Of a stretch of DNA of 64,000 nt, positions 48,501-59,400 are shown piece by piece. The notes below the pieces were generated by a model. It made no database searches and was not told the origin of the DNA. It saw only the letters and a program-made list of their open reading frames with translations. The translations under genes were made by a program, and so were the position numbers. This DNA is from Taenia hydatigena. Its lineage: Eukaryota > Platyhelminthes > Cestoda > Cyclophyllidea > Taeniidae. Position 1 is the first letter of the stretch, and each line of letters begins with the position of its first letter. Where the stretch lies: positions 5,893,543 to 5,957,542 of the forward strand of contig JADWOT020000006.1 in NCBI GenBank assembly GCA_036345935.2, written 5' to 3'.

Positions 48501-50034
48501 AGATTTACTAGGGATCTTTACAGAAACAACCAACTCAGTCTTCGAAATTACTTTTCAATTTGTTTGCTAATGAAGAAATTGGGGAGTCACACGTTTTTTA
48601 TTACTGTGCGACCTGATTTCTCCTTTGATGCTTTAGGTGGCATTTATCGAAAACAAGGAGACGAAATGTCATGACGTTGTGATTGACTTGTCGCAGTATG
48701 AACCCTACCCTACTAATAAGCAAGTCTTCCCTTTTAATCACAGCCTCCACCTGCAATTGCATTGCCACAGTATAGATACTCAAAATACTGCATCTTATAG
48801 CCTGAGAAGGAAGCCTTCTTCTTGGGTCTTGAACTTTACAGTTTAATTTATGGGAAGTGAATGCTAAACTAGATCTCTGATGGCGTGTTAATGGTCATTT
48901 AAGTCAATTCTACTCTCCTATAATCTTGAAACCCCCCTCTCCTCACCCATAGGCGCATTTCTGTGCCAGCCGAGTTGCGACAGAAGGCATCAGACGCACT
49001 TCTGCGACCGGAGCAGGCGCGTACCTACGACGACGAGTTGCCTTCCTTCAAGACACTCCTTAACAGGGCCATCCAATCATGCGGCGTCGATCTTCGCAGG
49101 GAAATCTGCTCCAACGTCCTCCTCATTGGCGAGTTCGCAGACATTGAAGGTAAGCAATGCGTTGTAGAGAAACACTTTTCAAAAAACCGCTCCCCTCACA
49201 GCCTCGTAAGGGTGCCACTTAAATCAAGAAGCATTTCTGCCGAGTTTGTCAAATAGGCCATTCAAGCTGAATGAAACCGAGACACTTTTACTTACTCGAA
49301 GAATGCAGATTTTAATGTTAATAACCACCCTATCAGTGCAGAAAATCCAAAGTCAGGTTCCTCTGCATTAGCTTATCGACAAAACAGCAGTTGTCAAAAG
49401 GTATTACAAAATTACGAAATTCTCTGATTTACCTGCTAAATTACTTAAAACACCGAAATATTTTTTGTGCTAATAATGTTGCATAGTTGGCGGTAAGAAT
49501 CGTACGAAACAGGCAGTTACCACAATACGGCACTTCTGAGTTTGCAAGAAGGAAATGCCTTTTTCACAATCCTTAATGTCAAAAGTAATTAGTTTTACTT
49601 TAATTCATTCAGTAGTAAACGCGGTTTAGCTAGTGAAAACTTCCGGTCGCAATAGCAACTCGTGTGAAGCTACACAGAAGAGGATCACCCGTTGCCATGT
49701 CTTGCCTCTAATTCTGCGTAAGCTTCAGGGATGAGAGTTCCCAATTCTTCCGATAGGTTTACGAGAGCGGGTGAGTGAGGAGATGCAGGCGTTTCTGACA
49801 GAGGGCGCAAGCCCACCCACCGTACAGGTGGCAAAGAACGCCGCAGGGTTGGCGTATGAAGGTGCCTGCCTCCTCTCCACCGTGCTGCAAGGCCCACGGC
49901 CGCCCCGCTGCCCCTGGTTCCGCTTCGTGGATGCAAAAGCCTGGTCTTCGATGCGCTCCGAAACAGGCTGCAGCACCTCCTTCTCAGGCACTCGCCTCCT
50001 CAGCCGTCTCAATAGAGACTGCCTTTGGCCCTAG
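36562..50034 (+). CDS. Divergent actin-related protein with long modular N-terminal extension (5' end missing)
   Basis: The final 399 codons align with actin/Arp proteins. They begin VVIIDIGHYYVRAGVLRDG and include FLFGDAV, LLLCLPTRAS, FRAALQTPKVSTCLVIS, IIALYGEEALRSLMKEM, ISVPAELRQKASDALLRP, RAIQSCGVDLRREICSNVLL and GLRERVSEEM. Core exons: 45794-45854, 45926-46080, 46160-46255, 46330-46540, 47864-48006, 48637-48695, 48953-49149 and 49757-50034, in phase throughout. Upstream are phase-0 exons at 39371-39523, 39978-40052, 40175-40252, 40337-40408, 40542-40622, 41976-42101, 42484-42603, 43538-43663 and 44909-45028. Probable ones are 36562-36732, 37021-37098, 37536-37595, 37994-38050, 38119-38199, 38573-38620 and 39753-39797. 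They encode Ser/Pro/Lys-rich, probably disordered sequence. Nucleotide loops are lost: VISLSADLE replaces the actin DSGDGVTH loop and LIGEFADIEG replaces LSGGTTMYPG. Core length and divergence recall Arp10/ACTR10 of dynactin, but that assignment is tentative. At least ~850 residues are predicted; no start codon was found. Confidence 0.72.
41400..42730 (+). repeat. Tandem exon-pair duplication, unit 1
   Basis: Contains exon A1 (41976-42101, VRDSPVKSTGWGP) and exon B1 (42484-42603, KPTSFLSTEEKTRLPP) of the actin-like gene. Similarity to unit 2 extends into introns. Before the A exon both units have a segment with ATCGATGCC and GAGTTGAGC. After the B exon both carry GAACTAAATATTGGTTT. All four exons are phase 0 and equal in length between units (126 and 120 bases). 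Confidence 0.85.
42784..42855 (+). repeat. Two perfect tandem copies of a 36-base unit
   Basis: Identical copies at 42784-42819 and 42820-42855, each starting ACATGGCTTAAG and ending CTCGCCTTTG. They lie in the intron between the two duplicated exon pairs. Perfect identity means a very recent duplication or an assembly artefact. Confidence 0.95.
43010..45130 (+). repeat. Tandem exon-pair duplication, unit 2
   Basis: Contains exon A2 (43538-43663, IRDSPMKSTVESP) and exon B2 (44909-45028, KPTPFPSVEEKVRFF). A1 and A2 share a long near-identical run across KYNVSPQAI and the donor GTGCGTCAGCTTCAGAC. Unit 2 has roughly 750 extra bases between its A and B exons (about 43690-44830) that have no counterpart in unit 1. 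Confidence 0.85.
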
Positions 50035-51035
50035 ATCTAACAGCGTGTGCGAGCATACGGTCACACACTCCCTCAAACAAACCTTTTCGCCACAAATACC
50101 TTGAGCCAACCTATTTTGTCAGCTGTCGTGACGATTGTGATACTAAAATCCGTGCTTATCAGTGCCTTTGCTTGTGTTTATTGAGCAGCTTGGTCAAAAC
50201 TCATAGCCAGTCCAAACGAAGGACAGCAGATCGGCGATTTGAGCTAGAACTTTGGCCTTGTGACATTACAAACATTGCACCTCATTAAATGCTGAAAAAT
50301 CGCCGGATTGAAAATTTGTTAAGAACGTAAGCCGGTATCATTGCACAAAAACGAGAACAGGCCAATTTTCGCGTGGCAAAATTGGCTGGCAGTTTTCAGA
50401 TGCCCGAAGCAGGGGTCGAAGACCTGTTTGCTTTCTTGTTTACCGGCAAAACTGCCTCGCGCCTTGTACATTCCATCACTGCCCTCAACGTTGGTGTAAT
50501 CTGCTCCATCACGATGCACACCGTCGAGACTTTTAGTCACCACTGTTGCGCTGACAACGTTCGTGAACCAAAACGGGACGTAAAGGAGACCTTCAGTGCT
50601 GACCAATCTCGTCTTCACTTTGGTGCGAGAATCCGGTCCAGCATCTTGAGCCGCCGGATTTTCCCGGTGACACGAAAGAAACACCAATAACACCGAATGC
50701 CTCTAACGCTGTGCAACTGTGTCAAAGAGGAGCGCAAAAACATTGAGCGGTCAAAAGCAGCAAAGTGAATACGAATGCTGCGAAAAAGACCTCGTGAGCC
50801 CCATTCAGATCCGCTCTCCTCCACCATAAACCATAGCCAATACACGCTTTCATAACAGTCATGAAAGAAGCAAACAGCATAAACACGTCGCATTACTCAA
50901 GCAATTTGTATAGAAATATACCGTACTGGACACAAGAAATGCAACAATTTTTACAAAACCTCTCTCACCTCGGAACGGGGTTGCAGTTATATACACACAA
51001 AGAGTGCATAGGTAGGATAAATATCACAACACCAA

Positions 51036-52515
51036 CTAGTAGTTGAAGGACAGGTACGTTTTACCTGGTTTTGAGTATGGAAACGGGCTTTCAGAAGTCA
51101 CCACCTCTGTGTTGATGGGGCTCTCACAGGAATCACCCTTGAGCATGGACTCACTGTAGGCCAGCATCGGTTGCTTTCCTTCACGCCACGCTTCCGTTAG
51201 TTCTTTGAGGAAGGTCATACGATCACAAAATGTCTCCTGATCCGCAGAGCACACGAGATCTGCCAGTTGATTTGAAAGAGGCTCGAATTGGGACAGTCGG
51301 CAGTCGTCTTTTGCGTGCACCACCCAATCGGAAACAGGGGGAATTGAATCAAAGTCAAAATCAGCCTCAACCGGATTTTCGTGTCGCGAGGACACCATCC
51401 TGGCCGGGCCATGACTGGCGCCGTTAGCTTTTTGCAGCTTCCGCAAACGATACTTCATTTGCCGTACGTCATTCAGTGTACAGGGTTTTCCAAACTTACG
51501 TTCAATGTGTTCCTTCACGGTTAGATTGTCGGGTGCCGACTGGAGGAAATCGTTTATCTCAAGCTTCTCGTCCTCCGTTAAACGACGGTTTTCTGGGTAA
51601 GTCTCAGCAAGCTCTGTTGTCACAGGATGATTGTGACGCATTACAAAGCCAATTATATGCAGCTTTTTCCCCCTGCATCCGATTCGCACAATGCATGGGC
51701 AATTAATTTTTCTAGTTCTTTTGGAAAAAAGCTGCGTAAGAGATTGAGGCGCTTACTTTTGCTGTTGAGTTTTTATAGAGAGACTCCGGCCGTTTCCATA
51801 ATGACAACAAGCATAAGTGATGGACTTGTACACCAAGGTTTCATGTTCGGGCGCACTGTCGGGGTAACGTATAGAGTTACGCTTGACCAGCAAACATCCG
51901 GTAGCCTAAAATGGTGAAACTTGGGCAACAATAAAACCTGCTGGAATGATATCAGAAGCCTTTCTAATTCCTCGAACGATGAAAATGTCCTAAGAGGCAC
52001 ATGTTCTTGGAAAACTGCTGTTTGATCCGTAGTCATGTCCCCGTCTACAATTGTTGTCGGGTAAAATAGTGAACAACTACCAATATCAACTTCTGGAACA
52101 TCAGTAACTAACGGATTCGACTGAAGTGAATCAAGCTTTCCATAGCTCACTAGACCGTCTGTGCCGGCATGAGTATGGAGCATATAATAACGAGCAATGC
52201 GAAGAGTACCATAACTGTGGCATACGTTAATGAAAGATGGACAGTTGTCAGATCTTAAAAAGTGAGATAAAAAAACAACATACTTTTGGCAGCTACATAC
52301 ATACTGAATGTATTTGTACACGAATATGTTCCGATTAGCTACATCATCAGCCAAGCGAATACTTCGCTTAATGGTATATTGTACGCCACAGGCCTACAAA
52401 TTATATTTTAAAATGAACTGACCATTTCAAACTCCTTCATTTTATGCTTCAATTCCTCATAAGATGCAAAATAATGAGGCTTCAGTGTATGTGAAAAGCA
52501 ATCACTAGTATCCAT
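51036..52515 (-). CDS. Protein with two tandem FAR1/WRKY-GCM1-type zinc domains
   Basis: Minus-strand exons 52515-52423, 52393-52284, 52253-51938, 51905-51757 and 51711-51036 join in phase to give 447 residues from ATG to TAG. Domain 1 (about 15-98) runs FASYEELKHKMKEFE, IKRSIRLADD, FVYKYIQYVCSCQK, NCPSFINV and RYYMLHTHAG, with likely zinc ligands C64, C72, H94 and H96. Domain 2 (about 158-252) runs FSSFEELERLLISFQQ, LLVKRNSIRYPD, LVYKSITYACCHYG, INCPCIVRIGC and FVMRHNHP, with ligands C206, C227, H249 and H251. This C-C-H-x-H pattern is that of the FAR1/Mutator-type DNA-binding domain. After it, residues ~265-320 (LTEDEKLEINDFL, HIERKFGKPCTLNDV) resemble the helical region that follows in MULE proteins. 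No DDE transposase or SWIM motif follows, so it is probably a domesticated regulator. The four introns are 29, 30, 32 and 45 bases. A donor-like GGTAAA near the stop leaves a further 3' exon possible. Confidence 0.82.
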
Positions 52516-53562
52516 CGCGCCGAAAGGACTACTTCAGATTGAGCGGGCGATACATCAGGTTAATAGAAGTCCGCAGGTAAATAAAGCAATTTTGAATCAT
52601 CTCGTCTACCTATAATTATGCAAAGTAGACAGGATCTTTAAAGGCCTTTGAATGCTACAATCCGTATCAGGTAGGGTCCGTTCTGAGGAATATATTTGTA
52701 ACCGTAAAAATATGTTTTCTGCCTCTTGTTGTGGATAAAAAGGTGATGCAGCACCTTATAGTTAAAATTTCTCTTAATTATTATCAGTTATGCTCGAATT
52801 TAAGTAAAGACGCTTCTGTCTGTCTCTTGTTTTTTAAATATTTTGCTTTGGGAGTCATTTTGCTTTGTAGGGCTGAATTGGTAACAGGTCAACATAGTAC
52901 AGGAAACCACATATCACTGACCCACAGAGGAGTCAAGAGGTTATTTTTTGTGGTGCGGGAACTATTGCTCGGCGCATAAATACAGATTACGGGGACTGGG
53001 GTGCCTGCATAATTAAGTGCACCCAAACCAGGTATTAAATCGGCACACATTACCGCGCGTATAAATTGTGGTGTGGGATTCGGACCTAGGCACCCTTTCA
53101 GTAATCTTTTTTGTTGACATGTTGTGGACTTAAAGACTACTGCTTGTATTTCCGACTTGCTTGTTGAGTGGATTTTCGACCATTTAGGATCGTAACAATC
53201 GTAACTTTGTTCTTTTACTGTCCATGTAGTTTTTAGGTATTTGTATTCCTCGGTTTTACTGCTTAAGCATTTTCAGTTGCTCTTTTTTTACTGATAATAG
53301 GGAACTCACGGATTAAAACATTCAAACTTAATCAAGATTGGTGTGACCTTTTACTGATTATTTAAAAGTGCACGCAAGGGTAACTGAATTATTTGATTTT
53401 ATGGGAAGTATGTAGAGTTAACCTATTATTTATCTTCGTTTATTGCAGTGACTTTTATTAATACACGCCTATCTTGCTATACGTGTGAAAATTGCGTACC
53501 AGAAAGTTGGATCCGCAAATCATATCCTAGTGTTATAATCGTTACCACTTTTTGCGTGCAAA
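52516..53562. other. Intergenic stretch between divergent genes
   Basis: About 1 kb between the zinc-protein start (minus) and the possible secreted protein (plus). It has no supported exon. It could act as a shared promoter region, but no core element is recognisable. Confidence 0.4.
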
Positions 53563-54412
53563 ATGATTTCTTGCCTCCGTCGCTACGTGATTTTCGCTCT
53601 TTTGTTAACTTTTAGCGGTTTGAAATCATGCTTCGTAAGAGAGATCCCATACTCTTTTTGTTTGCTGGAACGGCTGCAACTGGATAATACGGATACAACC
53701 TATTTCCAGATTGATATAAATGAAACTGTGGTGGTTAATGATGGCAGTCTTGATTATGTGCAACTATCAAAAGGCAGGCACACTTTCAAGTGCACTTTCC
53801 AGTATCTTGGGTTTCGAGAGTTCAGCAGGCCGTATGTTCTGTGCTGCCGATGAGCCTGAAACTACTCATAAAAGCAGCATCTAGAACAGCGAATTGTTTG
53901 TTCGTACTCTTTCCTAAGTGTGCATAAAGAAAACATTTTGTCATCGTGTTTTGCTTTTCCTCTTTTGCATGACAACAATCGCCGACCTAATTGCAAGCAT
54001 TGTGGGGCTTTTTCACCGAGGCCTTGTTCACCTGAGAATTGTTTGGGGATTTGAAATCACTTCTTTCTACTTTTTTAAAGCTATTTTATTGTGCATCAAA
54101 GCTTTAAATACTGTTTACTATGCTTTATGAGTAGTATATTGGGCGCGCCTTCAAAACATTTATCTCGATGTTTTTAATGCTCGTTGAGGCTGATAATGCT
54201 TTTTTATTATTGGTGGAGCTAATTGCTCATTTTTAATAGGCTTAGAAAAGTCGTGAAGGCTGTTTTACTATTTTATGCTGCCATAATTTTGCAGACCTCA
54301 TCTCAAAGTCCATACTAGTCTCCAATTTGAATATATCCAAAACAAATCTATTTATTGTAGCACAAATTGCTTCCAGTTTATTTTATTAAACCTCTTTTGT
54401 TTTGTACACTGA
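53563..54412 (+). CDS. Possible small secreted protein (unrecognised)
   Basis: An ATG at 53563 opens a frame with a good signal peptide (RYVIFALLLTFSGLKSC). A beta-rich stretch follows, with INETVVVNDGSL and KGRHTFKCTFQYLGF. The frame stays open to 53853 (96 residues). A strong GTATGT donor at 53832 (phase 2) matches a TTTTGCAG acceptor at 54294. The joined second exon, 54295-54412, gives 128 residues and ends in a hydrophobic, Cys-containing tail (NCFQFILLNLFCFVH). That would allow a secreted or lipid-anchored surface protein with an immunoglobulin- or fibronectin-like fold, but I recognise no family. The case rests on the signal peptide and the phase match only. Confidence 0.38.
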
Positions 54413-54460
54413 CCGTGTGTACATTGTGTATCGGGAGGAAACACGCCCAATCAAACAAGA

Positions 54461-54540
54461 TAGTGCAGCGCCTCGAGACTTCTCTGAAGGCGAAAGGAGT
54501 CACACCACAGGGGCCCAGAGGCCACCCCACCCGTCACAAG
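54461..54540 (+). repeat. Decayed LTR fragment
   Basis: It begins TAGTGCAGCGCCTCGAG and then CTTCTCTGAAGGCGAAAGG, recalling the LTR start (TGTAGCGTCCCGAGGC, then AAGGCAAAAGAAGG). Similarity is lost within about 80 bases. Confidence 0.4.
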
Positions 54541-55223
54541 AACTTTTCAGCGTCATCCCTGTGTCAGATTTAATAACTTATTCGGCAGTATCAGAAAAGC
54601 ATCTATGGGTCGTCTATGACAGCCATTGAATTTCCCTGCAACGCAGATGTCTTACTGCGACGTCACTGATTTTGCTTGGCAACATCATGGGATCGGGATT
54701 TTCGCTCTGCATTGGGGATGGTAAATTTTCTAGCCATTGCTAGTCGTCGGAAAAATGGCTCAAAAGCAGGGTCATGTGGCATAGCACATTATTGAAAATG
54801 ATTTCGGTAAATACAGATCTCGCGCCTGTTCCTCCTTGCTACGTTAAGCCCACTTCAGTGCTGCTCAGCCACGTGTCCACCTAAATTTCATCCAGCTAGC
54901 GTAGAGCGGAAAGGAGTATCGCATTTATCACCTCTTTAAGTTTTTTTTACACAGGTAGGGCAAGTAGCCCCGTAACGGAACTTTTCTAGATGGTTTACAG
55001 CCGCGGCTAGTTCTTCTTCCATTGCTGGCAGCTTTCCTGCAGACTATGGGACTGGAATAGTTGTCGAGGTCTGACGCCTTTTCCGGCCCTTCCGCTTGGC
55101 GTCATCACTGATTCTCATATTCATGGGATGTGCACTTCTTCCACTCTGATGGTGTTTGTCATCCAGCAGTGGAATTAAAAGTAAATGAGCTTTAAGATGG
55201 GGTTCGCCAAAAGTTCTAATCAG

Positions 55224-55285
55224 TGTAGTGCCCCAAGGCTTCCCTGAAGACTAAAAAGACGCAACACCTGGGCAGAATGATTCGG
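55224..55285 (+). repeat. Decayed LTR fragment
   Basis: TGTAGTGCCCCAAGGCTTCC and the following bases match the first third of the LTR consensus with substitutions. No right end or target duplication is visible. Confidence 0.45.
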
Positions 55286-55904
55286 GGACTTGCCTCTCCC
55301 GCAAAAGTTCAAAGGTAGGGATCCTTTTACCAAAACCAATAGTTGAAAATCCAACGTATCATAATCGTGTCGACTATGCGCCCTGAACACAGGGAACTAG
55401 TAGCCAAGATGGCGCTAGGGCGAATAAATTCAGTAGACAATATTCACATGTTGGATGGTTGTAAATTCATTAATAAAATGTTGTTAAATTGAATAAATTT
55501 GTGTTTTAAAATAGACAGGTTTTTTTTCACGAAGTTAAATATTTATGGTACCATTGCATTGTTACATTTGAAATGATCTTAAAGCCAGTAAACGCAGGGA
55601 GGCGCTGGTAAATGATGATTTTGTCAACGTCATGTCAGTAATAGGCGCAATAAAATTACGCAGACCGGATTTGGGTAAATCCGTGCTTTGCAAAAAGTAT
55701 CACAAAACAAGCTCCACTCCTCCTTGTCCTAGGGAACAGGAAGAGAACGATTGAGTTAGGAGGAGGGGAAGATTGATGGAACTCAGGCCTGCTCTTCACC
55801 TCACTCCTTGTCTGTCTATCCTCATCGTGTGTGCGCTTGCATGCACACATCCACCCATACATACATGCCTGACAGCTTGCTCAAGCCTTTTAATTTCACG
55901 GTGA

Positions 55905-56170
55905 CCTGTCCATCTGTGTCCTCCCTCCCCTCCCCACCCATCCATCTCTCTCTCTGTTCCTCGTCTGTCCGCCTGTCCACTCTAATTCATTCATCTCGTT
56001 CACTAACTCTCTAGCTCACTCTTCCTCTAATGCTCCTGCCTGAGCTGCCAATTCAACATGTCAATCTGTAGGCACGTAGAAGTCACAGCTCCTCAGCCCT
56101 CTCCTTCCCTCCCCTCCCTCGCTTCCCCTCCCCCTTCCCCTCTCACATAGTCCTCCCTGGTCCCTCCTCC
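55905..56170. other. Pyrimidine-rich tract
   Basis: About 260 bases that are mostly C and T on the plus strand. The core at 56097-56144 has a single purine in 48 bases. Frames across it are low-complexity and not credible proteins. Confidence 0.8.
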
Positions 56171-56425
56171 TGCCTCTGCTAAAACGACAACTCGTGTAGC
56201 ATTTCACCATTAGTGGTAGTAGTGGAAGTAGCAGACAATAGAGGAGTGGGAGGTTGTGCATACATGTGCGCACGCAATTGTGTGCTCCTCGTTCTGATTG
56301 ACAGCCTCGATTTTCAGCCTGACAGATTTATCCACTTTCTTCCTCTCTCACTCTCTCCACTACAAAAGGCTCATTCTCGTGAGCGAGGCCCTCGGCAACA
56401 AACTCGAGAATTCCTCACTTTAAAT

Positions 56426-56439
56426 TGTGTGTGTGTGTG
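56426..56439. repeat. TG dinucleotide repeat
   Basis: Seven uninterrupted TG units in non-coding DNA. Confidence 0.9.
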
Positions 56440-59400
56440 ATTAGCGTTAAAAGGTATGAAGTGGGTGGAGTTGATTCTGATGGGAACTACGTCAACCACA
56501 TATTTTAAAGGAGATCAGAAAATAAATGAAACCATCGTTCTTTTTAACAATAAGGTGTTTTTTTTTGTTTCTTGGGAATCTATTGTGAAGTACACCGCCT
56601 CCTTTTAAAGAGCTTATGCAATGACCAATTATCACTTACAATTTTACTACATCATTAATCTCCGTCAAGTGTGCATCTCCTTTGAAGGTGTGGAGCGATG
56701 CCCATGTCACCCACTCTATTGGTCTCCCGATCTTTCTGTTAAAAGATGACATTGGCGATGGACAGGTAATTTGGCAAGAACTCATGACATGTTGACCTAA
56801 GCCATTCACCCCTAATCACGCATTCTGCATAGAAGTCTCTGGAACGAATTGAGACAGTCTTTGGGGAACTACCTTAAATGATGTAATTAGTGTCTCAGAA
56901 AAGCGAAAGGCATTAGCAGTGTGCCCACTGTTTTGGTCATTTACGCGCTGTAAGGGTCTGGTAATACCACCGACGATAGAGGCCATTCAGCACTTGGTGA
57001 ATGACCGCTTTCAGGCTAGCATGCCTATGACTAAAGATGGATATGCCATGGCGACCGGCGTATTTCGTCGTTCCCCAATACACTTCACGTCCCGTGGAAT
57101 TACTAGGAGAAATAAGTGATGTTGCGTTTAAGTGTCTTCTCAGTTGCACGTAACTTCGGTGACTAACTTGTGGGTGTCTTCCTAGAGCAGTGACCGGCGT
57201 TGTGATGACTGGTACTGGAGTTTGACCAAGGTGGAGCGCCATGGACGACGCCATAAAGGGGAAAAGAGGCTATGTAATACTTTGACCGTTTGTGGTTAAG
57301 GGGACACTGAGACCACCCGTCATTATACCTCTACAAGTAGCTCCAATAACGCATGTTCTCCTCGTGCATTAAGCCTCGAGGACTTGCTAAGAAATGTATG
57401 TGTTTACGGCAAAACTACTCCCAGGCTTTCAGGCCTACTTGGACAACTTGGATTCGACCAATCTTGGTTGAAGTTAGGCAATTAAATGCCCAAAATTGTC
57501 GTACCGCACCGATTTAACGCTCTAGTCTTGTTGAGTACCCTTTCTCACTTGGTGGAGCATTCCGCTGAGTACTTTTGAAGTCGCCAATTCAAGCACCCGA
57601 ATTCGTCAACAGGTTATGGGAAGTTTCGACCATCGACAACACTTTGCTAGTGCTTTCAAAACGATACCACGGTTGTTTGTGGTTAAGATTTTGTTTCATT
57701 GGCCAGTTGCGGATCCAAAGCTAAGCTGAGCGTCCGATTACCCATTACACAGAAGTTGGAATTTACCCTTTCACACTAAGTGCGCATTAATAAACTCGCT
57801 TCTGTGAGCACTGGAATGCCTGACTCAATTCCTCCAGCCCACTCTCTCACCCGCATGATGCGCGCTGGCCTTATTTGCACGGTGTGGAAATAACACCGCT
57901 GCTGGCTGAAAGCACATACATGCGCACACATACGCACCCGTAACCCATGGCAAGAAACCTGCCTGTGGAGTGTGAGTGTGGCTTCGCGGGTGGCCACTGC
58001 CAGGAGCCATTAGGTATTCACGAGGTGAGGAGGCAGCTCGCCCCCTTCCCTTCCTTGCCTTTCCCTCTCCTCCCCTGGCCGCTTTCTCACACCATGGTTT
58101 GTGCCTAATTGTACATTCGGGTGAGCGTAGATGGGGAAAAAGACCGGACCGCTTGCATTTATCCTACTGGCCTGAGCAGGTGTTAATGGCTAGCCTACAC
58201 GTGAGGATGTTAGGCCGCCACCGACACTGCCGCCGTCCATCGGTGTGCACCGAAGGGGAGAAGCTTTTGATGGACTTAATCAAAGCCATTTGATGGTTGG
58301 AAGCGCATACACAAGTCTTCCTACAATCTCCGCTACTGCAAATATCATGGAGTGAAAGTGTGTTTGGAAATTTGCAACACTTATTCCTCACAGGTCTTGT
58401 GCAAGTGTTGTTGCGAGTTCAGCTGAGACGCATAGATTAAGCCTGTTAGCAAGGGATAAAAACATTACCATTCATCAGTAGTCAAACTTAATACTAATTG
58501 TGGAGTACTTTGTTCTTCCAACCGTTGATCTGTGATGCAAATACAAAGACTTTGCTACTGGCCTATGGGTCATGTCAATGGTCCTCAACCCCACCCATGG
58601 GTCGATGCTACACATTCGCCCCCTAGCAGTATGTCCTCTTTCCACTCTCAAGCAGGAAGGGTCTGATAACATCAGAGAATGATGCAGTGTAGCATCCTAA
58701 GACATTCCAAAGGCTAAAGGCAGATTTACGCCTTTTAATGAGAAGTTTGACCGTAAGGTTTAAACATCGAGACATTCAAAGAACAAGCTATGGATGTTTG
58801 AAGCAAGGCAACTCGTGCACGCATACTTGAGTTCACAAGGTCAAAAGATAGTCGCTAAGTGTAGAATTATGGGGGTGCGGCTCGGAGACGACCTTTTGGA
58901 ACCCGCCCTTTCTCTTCTGGTGTGTTTAATACTCCTCGAGTCTCCAGCAGGAGTCCCCCAGATTTCATTTTCGGATTGGTTCTAATCAAACAAAACTGAC
59001 CTAGCGCTCATTTGTCTGTCCCAGCTCCCTAACCCTCAGTGTAATGGTCTTGTGCATAGCACATTCATTAGCTAACTGCAAAAACCGTATCATACATTGA
59101 TGACATAAGTTTTGTCAGACCTTACATCCACAATCATCCCCTATGTGAATGCGTCGAAGTGAACTTGTTTGTTGATGAGGTATTTCAAACTCACAGCCCC
59201 GGCTGCTCCACGAATGCTACGATGTTTTTGTTCTATGGATTAAAAAGAGCCTCTGGCCCATAGTGGCAAGGTTTAAGTGGAGCTTAGCGATAAAACGCTC
59301 TTGGCTACGTTGAATATGCCGACAAATTAATACGAGATATTAATTACTTCTGTTCCCTCCTCACAAGGTGCCACATCACTTTGGTAAGGAAAAAGTGAAG

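Noticed and set aside
50319..50893. Overlapping minus-strand frames downstream of the zinc-protein gene, as extra 3' exons
   Set aside because: A donor-like GGTAAA near 51055 could lead there, but no in-phase acceptor with recognisable sequence was found, and the gene already ends cleanly at 51036.
51773..52354. 193-codon single-frame protein on the minus strand
   Set aside because: The frame reads through the 30-base intron in register and out of register past the 32-base intron. The spliced version restores two conserved zinc domains.
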